Shown one piece after another: positions 49,488 through 58,655 of a stretch of DNA of 64,000 nucleotides; position 1 is the first letter of the stretch, and each line of letters starts with the position of its first letter. The notes under the pieces were generated by a model. The model was not told the DNA's origin. It did no database searches and saw only the letters and a program-made list of their open reading frames with translations. The DNA is from Streptacidiphilus sp. ASG 303 (GTDB lineage Bacteria > Actinomycetota > Actinomycetes > Streptomycetales > Streptomycetaceae): positions 1 through 64,000 of the forward strand of contig NZ_JAJLRA010000022.1 of the NCBI RefSeq assembly GCF_020991365.1. Direction: 5' to 3'. The position numbers were made by a program, and so were the translations under genes.

Positions 49488-50087
49488 TCACCCCTCCACG
49501 GTCTGCACCGCCGGCGGGTGGCCGTTCCAGGTGACGAAGACCGAGTCGGTGACGCCGTCCCGGGAGAAGTCCACCCGCAGCCACCCGTCGCCGTGCCACA
49601 CCTGCATCTCCCACCCCGGCTCGGGCGCCGCCGACACCAGCTCCGCCGAGTCGGGGTGGAACTCCACCGCCACCCGCCCGCCGTCCACCGACACGCTCCG
49701 CACGTCGCCGCCGGGCACCCCCGGGGAGGCGCCCCCCGCGGACGGCGGGGCGCCCGGCCGCCGCGGGCCGGGCACCCTCCCCGCCCGTCCGAGCGAGGGG
49801 GAGGAGCGCGCCTGCGGTGTCCGCGACGGCTGCGGCGCCCGCGCCGTGGCGGGCCCCAGCTCGCCCTCCGGCAGCCGGGTCGACGACGCGTCAGGACCGT
49901 CCGGGGCGCCGGGCGCCGGGACGGCCGGGGTCCGCGGCGGGTCGAACGCGCCGTCCGACAGCACCGCGTGCACACCGAGCCAGGACAGCGACACCGCCGC
50001 GCCGGTGGCCGCCGCCCACGCGCCGGTCTGCAGGATCCCTCTCCGCACCGTCGCAATACTGCCGTATCGCGAGCCTCGCGATGTCAT
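49488..50087 (-). CDS. Exported or membrane-anchored protein, unknown function
   Basis: 199 residues. A short basic N-terminus (MTSRGSRYGSIATVRR) precedes one hydrophobic segment (TGAWAAATGAAVSLSWLGVHAVL), then a long Pro/Ala/Ser/Gly linker. A compact C-terminal domain of about 75 residues (VRSVSVDGGRVAVEFHPDSAEL, GWEMQVWHGDGWLRVDFSRDGVTDSVFVTWNG) looks beta-rich. I do not recognise the family. It is divergent from a two-component system across 36 nt, so it may be its target or share its control (inference). Confidence 0.8.
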   Translation of the reverse strand: MTSRGSRYGSIATVRRGILQTGAWAAATGAAVSLSWLGVHAVLSDGAFDPPRTPAVPAPGAPDGPDASSTRLPEGELGPATARAPQPSRTPQARSSPSLGRAGRVPGPRRPGAPPSAGGASPGVPGGDVRSVSVDGGRVAVEFHPDSAELVSAAPEPGWEMQVWHGDGWLRVDFSRDGVTDSVFVTWNGHPPAVQTVEG

Positions 50088-50123
50088 GCACGCGAATCAC
50101 CCGTATGGCGTACGGTGCGGGCC

Positions 50124-50860
<737 letters not shown>

Positions 50861-50864
<4 letters not shown>

Positions 50865-52300
50865 GATGGGCCCTGGTGAAGGCCGCCATCGCCGGCACCA
50901 CCATGGTGGCGCTCGCCTTCCTCATCCCGCTGGGCCTGATGGTCCGTGAGACGGCCCGCGACCGGGCGTTCGCCGCGGCCGAGCGGCAGGCCGCCGCGCT
51001 CGGCCCCGCGCTCGCCATCACCACCGACCGCGAGGCCCTCCAGCGCGCCGTCGCCTCCACCCAGGCCGGGGCCGACCGCCGCGTCGCCGTCCACATCCCC
51101 CCGCCCAGCGGCACGGTCGCCCCGCAGGCGCTCTCCACCGTCGGCACCGCCCGCGCGGCCGAGGGCGACCTGGCCACCGCGATCCGCCGCGGCCGCTCCT
51201 TCACCGTCCGGGTGCCCGGCGGGTTCACCCTCCTCCAGCCCATCGCGGTCGACATCAACCGCAAGGCCGTCGTGGAGGTGTTCGTCCCCGAGGACGACCT
51301 CACCCGCGGCGTCGCCACCGCCTGGATCGTCCTCAGCCTCGTCGCGCTCGCCCTGGTCGCCATCTCCGTCGCCGTCGCCGACCGGATGGGCGCCCGCATC
51401 GTCTCCTCCGCCCGCCGCCTGGCCGCCGCCGCCCGCTCGCTCGGCTCCGGCAACCTCGCCGTGCGGGTGCCGGTGGAGGGCCGCCGCGCCGAGGGCACCC
51501 CGCAGGAGCTGCGGGAGGCCGCCGTCGCCTTCAACGCCATGGCCGACCGCGTCGTCCACCTCCTCGCCGCCGAGCGGGAGATGGCCGCCGACCTCTCCCA
51601 CCGCCTGCGCACCCCCCTCACGGTGCTGCGGCTCAACGCCGCCTCCCTGGGCGAGGGCGACGCCGCCGAGGCCACCCGGCACGCCGTCGCCCAGCTGGAG
51701 CGCGAGGTCGACCAGATCATCCGCGCCGCCCGGCGCACCGTCGACGACCAGCCCGCCGTCTCGGTGGGCTGCGACGCGGCCGAGGTCATCCGCGAGCGGG
51801 TCGGCTTCTGGTCCGCGCTCGCCGAGGACGAGGGCCGCGCCTGGCAGCTCGCCGGGGCCGACGCCCCCGCCGCGGTCCCCGTGCAGCGCGGCGACTTCGC
51901 CGCCGCCGTCGACGCGCTCCTCGGCAACGTCTTCCGGCACACCAAGGAGGGCACCGCCTTCTCCGTCGACGTGCACACCGGCGACGAGGCCGTCATCCTC
52001 ATGGTCTCCGACGCCGGACCCGGCATCGCCGACCCCGAGGCCGCGCTCCGCCGCGGCGAGGGGCAGGGCGGCGAGGGCTCCACCGGCCTGGGGCTCGACA
52101 TCGTGCGCAAGATGGCCGAGGCCACCGGCGGCGACATGGCCGTGGGACGGTCCGCCCTGCTCGGCGGCACCGAGATCCGGCTGCGGCTCCGTACCCGCGC
52201 CGAGGCCCGCACCGAGGGCCTCAGCCGCCGCCTGGCCCGCGCCCGCCGCCCCGCCTCCCGCCGCCGCGGCGGCGGCGCCCGGGCCGCCTCCCGCCGCTGA
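50861..52300 (+). CDS. Sensor histidine kinase
   Basis: 479 residues. Two membrane helices (about 8-30, AIAGTTMVALAFLIPLGLMV; about 150-172, AWIVLSLVALALVAISVAVA) enclose an external sensor of about 115 residues. HAMP region (ARRLAAAARSLGSGNLAVRVPV) follows. Phospho-acceptor His247 is in DLSHRLRTPLTVLRLNA; N-box in ALLGNVFRHTKEG; G1 VSDAGPGI; G2 GSTGLGLDIVRKM. The tail is Arg/Ala-rich. Coupled to the response regulator by a 4-nt overlap, so they form one system. The signal is unknown. Confidence 0.95.
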
Positions 52301-52609
52301 CCCGTCCGCACCGGCCCGGCCCGCGCGGACCCGTACCGGACCCGCACCGGGTCCGCCGGCCCGCGCCGGCCCCCGCCCGCCCGCCGGCCCCCGCCCGCCC
52401 GCAGGCCGGGGCCCGCGGGTACCGGCACCCCGTTCCGGTGCCCGCCCGCCCCGTCCGGCGCCGTGTGCGTCCCGCCGCCCCGGGGCAGGCGCCCCCGGAC
52501 GTGCCCCGGAACCGGGCCGCGGGGCCTGTCCGTCCTCCCCACGGGCCCCGGGGTGCGCCGGAGCCATCGGGTAGGGTCGCGGGGTTCGACGTGGGAACGG
52601 AGTACGGAC
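52301..52609. other. 309-nt GC-rich intergenic region
   Basis: Contains a short direct repeat (gcccccgcccgcccg twice, about 52370-52400) and, near its end, a -10-like TAGGGT (52572-52577) about 33 nt before the next gene. No strong terminator for the kinase gene was found. Confidence 0.4.
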
Positions 52610-53962
52610 GTGGCAGTGGTGGAGCAGGAACGGCCGGCAGGGACGGCCGGAGCGGGACGTGCGGGCGGTGGTCCGGCGTTCGTCCGGGCGCTGCGCGAGG
52701 CGCCGCGCCGCCCCACACTGGCCGCCGCGGCCGCCGCGGCGCTCTCCCTGGCGCTGTACGCCGTGGTGCGGCACCTCGTCGGCACCTCCATGATCGACAT
52801 GCTGGTCTACCGGGCGGAGGGCCGGGCCGTGCTCGACGGCACGGACCTCTACACCATCCGCGTCTCCGAGTGGGACCTGCCCGCCACCTACCCGCCGTTC
52901 GCCGCGATGCTCTTCGTGCCGACGGCGTGGGCGGGCGTCGGCCTGCTGCGCCTCCTCGTCACCGGCGGCAACGTCCTCCTCCTCGGCACCGCCGCCTGGC
53001 TCTCCTGCCGGCTGGCCGGCTGGCCGCGCCGCGAGCTGCGCCCGGCCGCCGTCCTGCTCACCACCGGCTTCGGCGTGTGGCTGGAGCCCGTCTGGACCAC
53101 CCTGCGCTACGGGCAGGTCAACCTCGCCCTGCTCTGCCTGATCCTGTGGGACCTCACCCGGTCCGACGCCGGCCGCGCCAAGGGCGTCGGCATCGGCATC
53201 GCCGCCGGCATCAAGCTCACCCCCGGCCTCTTCGCCGTGTACCTGCTGCTCACCGGCCGGGTCCGGGCCGCCTTCACCGCCTTCGGCGCCTACCTCGCCA
53301 CCGTCGCGATCGGCTGGACCGCCCTCCCCGCGGCCTCCCACGGCTTCTGGACCACCTACCTCTTCGACTCCAGCCGGGTCGGCAAGACCGAGATCGTCGA
53401 CAACCAGTCCGTGCGCGGCGCCGTCGCCCGCCTCCTGCACACCGCCGAGCCCGGCACCGCGGGCCTCGCGGCCGGCGCCGCGGCGGCGGTCCTCGGCCTC
53501 GCCGTCGCCGTGTGGGCGGGGCGCAGCGCGCCGCACCTGCCGCGCGCCGAGGCCTGGGGCGTCGTCTGCACCGCGGTCACCGCCCTGCTGGTCTCCCCGA
53601 TCAGCTGGACCCACCACTGGGTGTGGTGCGTGCCGCTCGCCGTCCTGCTCGGCGCCGAGGCCGCCCACGAGAGGTCCCGGCCGGAGGCCGTCCGCAGGCT
53701 CCGGTGGCGCCCGATCCTGGGCGTCGTCCTCCTCGGCTTCTGCTCCTACGGCATGTGGCTGGTGCCGCACCACGGGCCGCGCGACCTGTACCTGCCGGTC
53801 TGGCAGCAGGTCCCGGCCGCCCTCTACCCGCTGCTCGGCCTCGCCGTGCTCGCCCTCGCGGCGGCCCGCGTCCGCAGCCGCCGGGCCGCCCTGCGCCGCA
53901 CCCCGGCGACGCTGCCCGCCCAGCGGCCGGGCGTGCGCCGCGAGACCGCCCCCGTCCGCTGA
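52610..53962 (+). CDS. GT87-type polyprenol-phosphate-mannose-dependent glycosyltransferase
   Basis: 450 residues with about 10 membrane helices. Hallmarks of the GT87/DUF2029 mannosyltransferase family: an early acidic loop VGTSMIDMLVYRAEGRAVLDGTDLY, then LPATYPPFAAMLFVP, LRYGQVNLALLCLILWDL, GIAAGIKLTPGLFAVYLLL, DNQSVRGAVARLL, and VSPISWTHHWVWCVPL. Such C-type transferases use polyprenyl-phosphate mannose at the outer face of the membrane. The GTG at 52610 has ggag 7 nt upstream. The acceptor glycan is unknown. Confidence 0.88.
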   Translation: MAVVEQERPAGTAGAGRAGGGPAFVRALREAPRRPTLAAAAAAALSLALYAVVRHLVGTSMIDMLVYRAEGRAVLDGTDLYTIRVSEWDLPATYPPFAAMLFVPTAWAGVGLLRLLVTGGNVLLLGTAAWLSCRLAGWPRRELRPAAVLLTTGFGVWLEPVWTTLRYGQVNLALLCLILWDLTRSDAGRAKGVGIGIAAGIKLTPGLFAVYLLLTGRVRAAFTAFGAYLATVAIGWTALPAASHGFWTTYLFDSSRVGKTEIVDNQSVRGAVARLLHTAEPGTAGLAAGAAAAVLGLAVAVWAGRSAPHLPRAEAWGVVCTAVTALLVSPISWTHHWVWCVPLAVLLGAEAAHERSRPEAVRRLRWRPILGVVLLGFCSYGMWLVPHHGPRDLYLPVWQQVPAALYPLLGLAVLALAAARVRSRRAALRRTPATLPAQRPGVRRETAPVR

Positions 53963-54001
53963 CGGCGGCGCGGCCGGGGCCTGGCCGCCGCACGTCGCAC
54001 C

Positions 54002-54026
54002 CCGGGGCCCGTCCCGCGGGCCCCGG
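54002..54026. terminator. Terminator between GT87 gene and ssgG
   Basis: Perfect 10-bp inverted repeat ccggggcccg/cgggccccgg (54002-54011, 54017-54026), 5-nt loop, between convergent genes. Confidence 0.75.
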
Positions 54027-54038
54027 CCGTCCCGCAGG

Positions 54039-54446
54039 TCAGGCCAGCAGCTGCGCCAGCCCCGTGTCGAGGTCCAGCGTGTCGCCCTCGCTGCCGGGCG
54101 GCACCAGCCGGTGCGTGCGCTCCAGCCACGCCGTGACCGCCGCCAGCGGCGCCTCCAGCAGCGCGTCGCCCGCCGGGGAGCTCAGCCCCATGTTGAGCAC
54201 CCCCCGCCCGTCGGCGCGGCCCGGCCACACCCGGACGTCGCCCTGCCCGCACGGCCGGAAGGTCCCCTCGGCCAGCAGCTCCCGGGCGAACACCCAGGTC
54301 ACCGGGGTCTCCGAGCCGAGGTGGAAGGTGATGTGGACGGCGTAGGGGTCGTGCGCGCCGTACGACAGGCGGGCGGGCACGGGGACACTCCGCTCGGGCG
54401 AGAGCACGAGGTTCAGCTCGAGCTCGTGCTCGACCAAGGTCTCCAT
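54039..54446 (-). CDS. ssgG: SsgA-like sporulation/cell division protein, probably SsgG
   Basis: 135 residues, normal for the SsgA-like family, which is limited to morphologically complex actinomycetes. Pattern: LELNLVLSPERSVPVPARLSYGAHDPYAVHITFHLG, VTWVFARELLAEGTFRPCGQGDVRVWP, VLNMGLSSPAGDALLEAPLAAVTAWLERT. These proteins guide septum placement and spore wall assembly. The symbol ssgG rests mainly on its position near hpd and the M6 protease as I recall the S. coelicolor map, so it is less certain than the family. RBS agaggaag lies upstream of the ATG. Confidence 0.88.
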   Translation of the reverse strand: METLVEHELELNLVLSPERSVPVPARLSYGAHDPYAVHITFHLGSETPVTWVFARELLAEGTFRPCGQGDVRVWPGRADGRGVLNMGLSSPAGDALLEAPLAAVTAWLERTHRLVPPGSEGDTLDLDTGLAQLLA

Positions 54447-54836
54447 GGGGTGACTTCCTCTCTGCACCGGAGCCTCCCGGCGGCATGACGCGTCTGCCCC
54501 GCCACCGGTCCGTGATACGTGAGAGCCCCCGGACGGAGCACTCTTACACGCCTTCCGCCGTCCGGTACCTCCCCCGTCCGGCGGGACCGCGCCGGACGGC
54601 CGCCGTCCACCGGGGGCGCGGCGGGCCCCCCGACCGGGTCTTCCTTCGGCAACGACCCCACCGGGAGGCGTGCGGGTACTACGCTTTGTCACTGCTCGGG
54701 TGCGTCCCGTACCGATGCGTGCCCGGGCGGTCCCCGCGCCCCGTCGCCGCCGCCCTCGAACCCGCGGCGGGGGGAGGGCGTACCAGGAGCGGGGCCACCA
54801 CCCGACAGCCAGAGCGGACCACGGGACAGGGGACAG
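54447..54836. promoter_or_regulatory. Divergent ssgG / RDD promoter region
   Basis: 390 nt. A less GC-rich stretch near 54508-54550 probably serves ssgG. Another (tactacgctttgtcactg, about 54677-54695), with a TACGCT -10 candidate, probably serves the RDD gene with a leader of about 150 nt. The frame of the RDD gene is open through part of this region but is not protein-like. Confidence 0.4.
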
Positions 54837-56936
54837 ATGACGGACCGACCCTCTTCCGGCACCACGGCCGGGGCGCCCGTGCCCGGCTACTACCCGGACC
54901 CGTCCATCCCCGGCTTCGTCCGCTACTGGGACGGGCACGGCTGGGCCCCGGGCACCACCCGGCCGGCGCCCCGGCCGGGGGAGGTCCTCGCCCCGCCCCG
55001 CGTGGTGGCGCGGCGGCAGGCGCCGACGGCGCGGCCCGTCCCGCCCCCGGCGGTCCCCGGCGGGACGGAGGGCGGGGCCGCGCAGGAGGACGCCCCGTCC
55101 GCCGCGGAGCCCCCGGCCGCCGCGGAGCCGCGTGGCGGCTCGGAGCCCCGGGACGGCGCTGCATCCCCGGCCGCCGCCGAGCCCCCCGGCCCGGGGGAGT
55201 CCGCGGACCCCCCGACGGCCGAGGGGGCGGCGGCGTCCTCCGGCCCTCGGGCGGCCTCCGCGGCCGGTCCCGCCGCCGGGCGGACCGCCCTGCCGCCCGT
55301 CCCCGCCCGCGGCTGGGCCGGACCGGCCCGGCTCGACGAGTCCGGCCCGGTCTTCTTCGACGAGACCACCGGCGGCACGTCGTTCACGACCGGCCCCGGC
55401 ACCGGGCCCGTCCCGGCCGCGCTCCCGTCGGGCGCCCCGGCCTCGCCGTTCCCGGCCCACGACCGCAAGCAGAGCCCCTGGGCGACCCCCGCCCACCCCG
55501 TCGTCCGCCGCCCGGCCCCCGTGCAGGTCCAGGAGCCGGGGCCCGCACCGGCCGACGCCCCCCGGTCCGGCACCCCCGGGGCCGGCGTCCCGGAGGCCGC
55601 GGCACCCCCCGTCGTCCGGCCCGCGCCGCCGGAGGCGTCCCCCGCCGCGGCGGCCCCGGCGTCCCCGACCCCGGCGCCCCCGGCCGCGGACACCCCCCGG
55701 CCCCGGGCCGCCACCCCCGAGCCGTCCCCGGCCCCCGGCGGCCCCGCCCGGCACGACACCGCAGCCGCGGCCGCAGCCGCGCCCCCGACCCCGGCCGGAG
55801 CGGCGGCCCCCGCCGCCGACCGGGCCGAACCGGGGCCCCCGGCCGGTGCGCAGGGCTCCCCGGAGGGGCGGGACGCCCGGTCCGGCTGGCAGGCGGACGC
55901 GCTGAGACAGCGCGGACTGATGGAGTCCGAGGCGGCGCCCCGGTGGGTCTCCTGGGGGGTCGCCGACGCCGGGGCCGGCCGTCCTGCCGCCCCCCGGACC
56001 GAGGACGCGTCGGCCGCCGCCGCTGCCCCCGCCGCGCCGGGGAAGTCCGCATCCGGCCGGGCCGGGGCGTCCGCCGGGACCGACGCGCCCGCACCCGCGG
56101 CGTCCGCGAACCCGACCGCCCCGGCGCCGGGGAAGCCCGCCACCGGCAGCGCCGGCGCTGCCGACCGGCCTTCCCCCGCCGCGCCCCGCGACCGCTCCTC
56201 CGGCACCCGCTCCTCCGGCACCCGGTCCTCCGCCGTCCCGGCCCCCGCTCCCGCCCCCGCACCCGCTCCCGCCGACCAGGCGACCCGGACGAGGATCCCC
56301 ACCCGTGACGCCGCCCCCCGCCCCTCCGACGCCGCGCCGCCGAAGGCCCCCGGGACCCCTGCCGCCGACGCGGCGCCGGCCGCCCCGCGCCCCGCCCTGT
56401 CGCAGGCCGCGGCCCGCCGCCAGGCGGCCGCCGCGGAGCGCCGCAGGGGCCGGCCGGCCGGGTACGCCAGGCGCCTGTGCGCCCGCGCGGTCGACACCCT
56501 CGTCGTCGCGGCCCTCGCCGCCGCCGTGGGCATCCCGCTGGCGTCCTCCGCCGTGCACCACCTGCAGGAGAAGATCGACGCCGCCAAGGCGTCCGGCCGG
56601 TCCGTGCGGGTGTGGCTGATCGACCCGACGGTGCTCGGCAAGGCGGGCCTGTTCCTGCTGGTGGTCCTCTGCATCGGCTTCCTCTACGAGGCCGTCCCCA
56701 CGGCCCGCTGGGGCCGCACTCCGGGCAAGCGCCTGCTGCGGGTGCGGGTGCTGGACACGGAGTCCCGCCGGCCTCCGGGCCTCGGCGCCTCGGTGCGCCG
56801 GTGGCTGGTGCAGCAGCTGCTGGGCGCGGTGCTGCTCGGCGGTTTCCTGGACTCGCTGTGGTGCCTCTTCGACCGGCCGCTCCGCCAGTGCTGGCACGAC
56901 AAGGCGGGCGGGACCTTCGTCGCGGCGGACGACTGA
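54837..56936 (+). CDS. DUF2510-RDD membrane protein with long disordered linker
   Basis: 699 residues. An N-terminal DUF2510 module (PGYYPDPSIPGFVRYWDGHGWAPGT, about 17-42) is followed by about 490 residues of Ala/Pro/Gly/Ser-rich low-complexity sequence, then a C-terminal RDD domain (about 540-699): AGYARRLCARAVDTLVVAALAAAVGIPLA, GLFLLVVLCIGFLYEAVPTARWGRTPGKRLLRVRVLD, QQLLGAVLLGGFLDSLWCLFDRPLRQCWHDKAGGTFV. The RDD domain has about three helices. ATG with aggggac upstream. A second RDD gene follows 76 nt later, so an operon is likely. RDD proteins are of uncertain function (some proposed as transporters). Confidence 0.9.
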   Translation: MTDRPSSGTTAGAPVPGYYPDPSIPGFVRYWDGHGWAPGTTRPAPRPGEVLAPPRVVARRQAPTARPVPPPAVPGGTEGGAAQEDAPSAAEPPAAAEPRGGSEPRDGAASPAAAEPPGPGESADPPTAEGAAASSGPRAASAAGPAAGRTALPPVPARGWAGPARLDESGPVFFDETTGGTSFTTGPGTGPVPAALPSGAPASPFPAHDRKQSPWATPAHPVVRRPAPVQVQEPGPAPADAPRSGTPGAGVPEAAAPPVVRPAPPEASPAAAAPASPTPAPPAADTPRPRAATPEPSPAPGGPARHDTAAAAAAAPPTPAGAAAPAADRAEPGPPAGAQGSPEGRDARSGWQADALRQRGLMESEAAPRWVSWGVADAGAGRPAAPRTEDASAAAAAPAAPGKSASGRAGASAGTDAPAPAASANPTAPAPGKPATGSAGAADRPSPAAPRDRSSGTRSSGTRSSAVPAPAPAPAPAPADQATRTRIPTRDAAPRPSDAAPPKAPGTPAADAAPAAPRPALSQAAARRQAAAAERRRGRPAGYARRLCARAVDTLVVAALAAAVGIPLASSAVHHLQEKIDAAKASGRSVRVWLIDPTVLGKAGLFLLVVLCIGFLYEAVPTARWGRTPGKRLLRVRVLDTESRRPPGLGASVRRWLVQQLLGAVLLGGFLDSLWCLFDRPLRQCWHDKAGGTFVAADD

Positions 56937-57012
56937 GACCCGTTGACCCGCTTGGCCGTATCGGCGCGTCCGTGTCCGGATGGCGGCGTTCCCCCGGTGT
57001 TCTACTCGGACC

Positions 57013-57723
57013 ATGAGCACCCAGGAGCCGCCCGGACCGGGCCCCGAGCAGGAGGGCTCCGGCCCGCCGTCGTTCGACAAGCAGCCGCCCCCGCCCGGCG
57101 CCGCGCCCCCGCCGCCCCCGGGCGGCGAGCCCCGGTACGGGCAGCAGCCCCCGCCGGGCGGCCAGCCCCCGCCGGGGCAGTGGCCCCCGCAGGGCCAGGG
57201 GTCCCCCTACGGCCAGGCGCCGCCCCCGCCCCACGGCCAGGCCCCGCCCTACGGCCAGGCCCCGCCCTACGGCGAGCCCGGCGGCGGCCCGGTGCCGGGG
57301 ATGCCGCCGCTCGGCAACCGCGGCAGGCGGCTGCTGGCCCGCATCATCGACGCCGTCCTGGTGAGCGCCGTCTGCGGCCTGCTCTTCGGATGGTTCTTCG
57401 ACTGGGGCACCCGGAGCGGCGAGGTGGCCCTCTCCCTCGTCTTCGGCCTCGTCTACTGGGTCTACGAGAGCCTGATGCTGTCGCGCGACGGCCAGACGCT
57501 GGGCAAGAAGGCGGTCAAGGTGCGGGTGGCCCGGCTCGCGGACGGCGCCGTGCCCACCCCGGGGGAGGCGTGGGGCAGGGCGGCCGTCTACACCCTGCCC
57601 TCGATGCTGTGCTGCGGCCTGTGGGTGGTCGTCGACGGAGGACTGTGCCTCTTCGACCAGCCCTACCGGCAGTGCGTGCACGACAAGGCGGTGCGGACCG
57701 TGGTGGTCTCCACCGCCCCGTGA
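57013..57723 (+). CDS. RDD-family membrane protein, Pro-rich N-terminus
   Basis: 236 residues. The first 100 residues are Pro/Gly/Gln/Tyr repeats (GQAPPYGQAPPYGEPGG), likely disordered. The RDD domain follows: GNRGRRLLARIIDAVLVSAVCGLLFGWFF, VALSLVFGLVYWVYESLMLSRDGQTLGKKAVKVRVARL, LPSMLCCGLWVVVDGGLCLFDQPYRQCVHDKAVRTVVV. The ATG at 57013 gives MSTQEPPGPG. It is a shorter paralogue of the upstream protein without the DUF2510 module. Function unknown. Confidence 0.9.
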   Translation: MSTQEPPGPGPEQEGSGPPSFDKQPPPPGAAPPPPPGGEPRYGQQPPPGGQPPPGQWPPQGQGSPYGQAPPPPHGQAPPYGQAPPYGEPGGGPVPGMPPLGNRGRRLLARIIDAVLVSAVCGLLFGWFFDWGTRSGEVALSLVFGLVYWVYESLMLSRDGQTLGKKAVKVRVARLADGAVPTPGEAWGRAAVYTLPSMLCCGLWVVVDGGLCLFDQPYRQCVHDKAVRTVVVSTAP

Positions 57724-57928
57724 GCCGGCGGCCCGGCGGCCCTGCGGTCCGACCGCCCGGCGGTGCGCCGGTGCGGTCCGCCCGGCCCTGCGGCGGACCG
57801 TTGACGTGTCGACATGGCGCTTTCACGTCTTGACGCCCTGTCGGCTTCGTGCAGGACCGCGGGTGCGCAGGTCCTCCGGGCGTCCGCGCCGCGCCGGGCC
57901 CGGTGTCCGGAGCCCGTCCGGCCGTGCC

Positions 57929-58225
57929 TCAGCGGCGCCCGGGTGACGGTTCGGCGTACTCGCGCTCCGCGGCGGCCGGGATCCGCCGGCCCGGTACGCC
58001 GTGTGCTGCGCCGGGCACGGCGCCGGGGGCGACGTCCCGGCTGTCCCGGGGGGCGCGGCCGGGGACGAGGAGCGCGGTGGCGAGGGTGCCCAGGGCGAGT
58101 CCGAAGACCACCAGGACGGTGACGGCGGGGACGCTGTCGGCGCCGGACACGGCGAGCAGCACCGCGGTGGCGGAGACGACGGCGAGGGTTCCCCAGCAGA
58201 TCTGGGCGGGGGTGGGGCGGGGCAT
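57929..58225 (-). CDS. Small membrane protein, unknown function
   Basis: 98 residues with two membrane helices (QICWGTLAVVSATAVLLAVSG; VPAVTVLVVFGLALGTLATALLV) and a Pro/Ala/Arg-rich tail. RBS aagga lies 9 nt before the ATG, which supports it. Convergent with the RDD genes and divergent from the M6 protease gene. I do not recognise a family. Confidence 0.7.
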   Translation of the reverse strand: MPRPTPAQICWGTLAVVSATAVLLAVSGADSVPAVTVLVVFGLALGTLATALLVPGRAPRDSRDVAPGAVPGAAHGVPGRRIPAAAEREYAEPSPGRR

Positions 58226-58655
58226 GGCGGTTCCGTCCTTCGCATCGGGGGTGTGCGGGGCGGGGTGGGATCGGCCGGCTCCCCGCCCGTGCCTCCCGTG
58301 CGCGTGCTGCGCGATGCGCGGACGGCGGTCGGGACGTCAGCAGATCCGCTGTGCAGATACCCGGTGCATGTGCTGGTGAGACCAGACTAACCCCCGCGGA
58401 GGGGTGCACGGGGGGCGCACGGGCTCACCTCCCGGTGGACGGACTGTGGCAGTCGTCACGCAAAGGGCGCATCCGTGACGTGCCGTCAGGGGCGCACGCG
58501 GGCGCGGACCCTAAAGCCAAAGTCATGTGCGGGTCAAGGTCTTTCTTTTGTCGTACCGGTCCGATCAAATGTCCTCCACTTGGTACTCACTGGTTCACTG
58601 GGCGGCCACCGCCAGACTCCAGGGACCAGGCAGTCATGGGGAGGACGTCACCACG
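58226..58655. promoter_or_regulatory. Upstream region of the secreted protease gene
   Basis: 430 nt between divergent genes. The last 170 nt are clearly less GC-rich than the surroundings (for example aagtcatgtg, ctttcttttgtcg, atcaaatgtcctccacttgg), which suggests a regulated promoter and leader for the protease gene. I could not pin a -35/-10 pair. Frames here are not convincing. Confidence 0.45.

Noticed and set aside
50066-50082. 17-nt palindrome atcgcgagcctcgcgat as a response regulator operator
   Set aside because: It lies inside the first codons of the exported-protein gene and is explained by a Ser-Arg-Gly-Ser-Arg codon repeat; kept only as a weak possibility.
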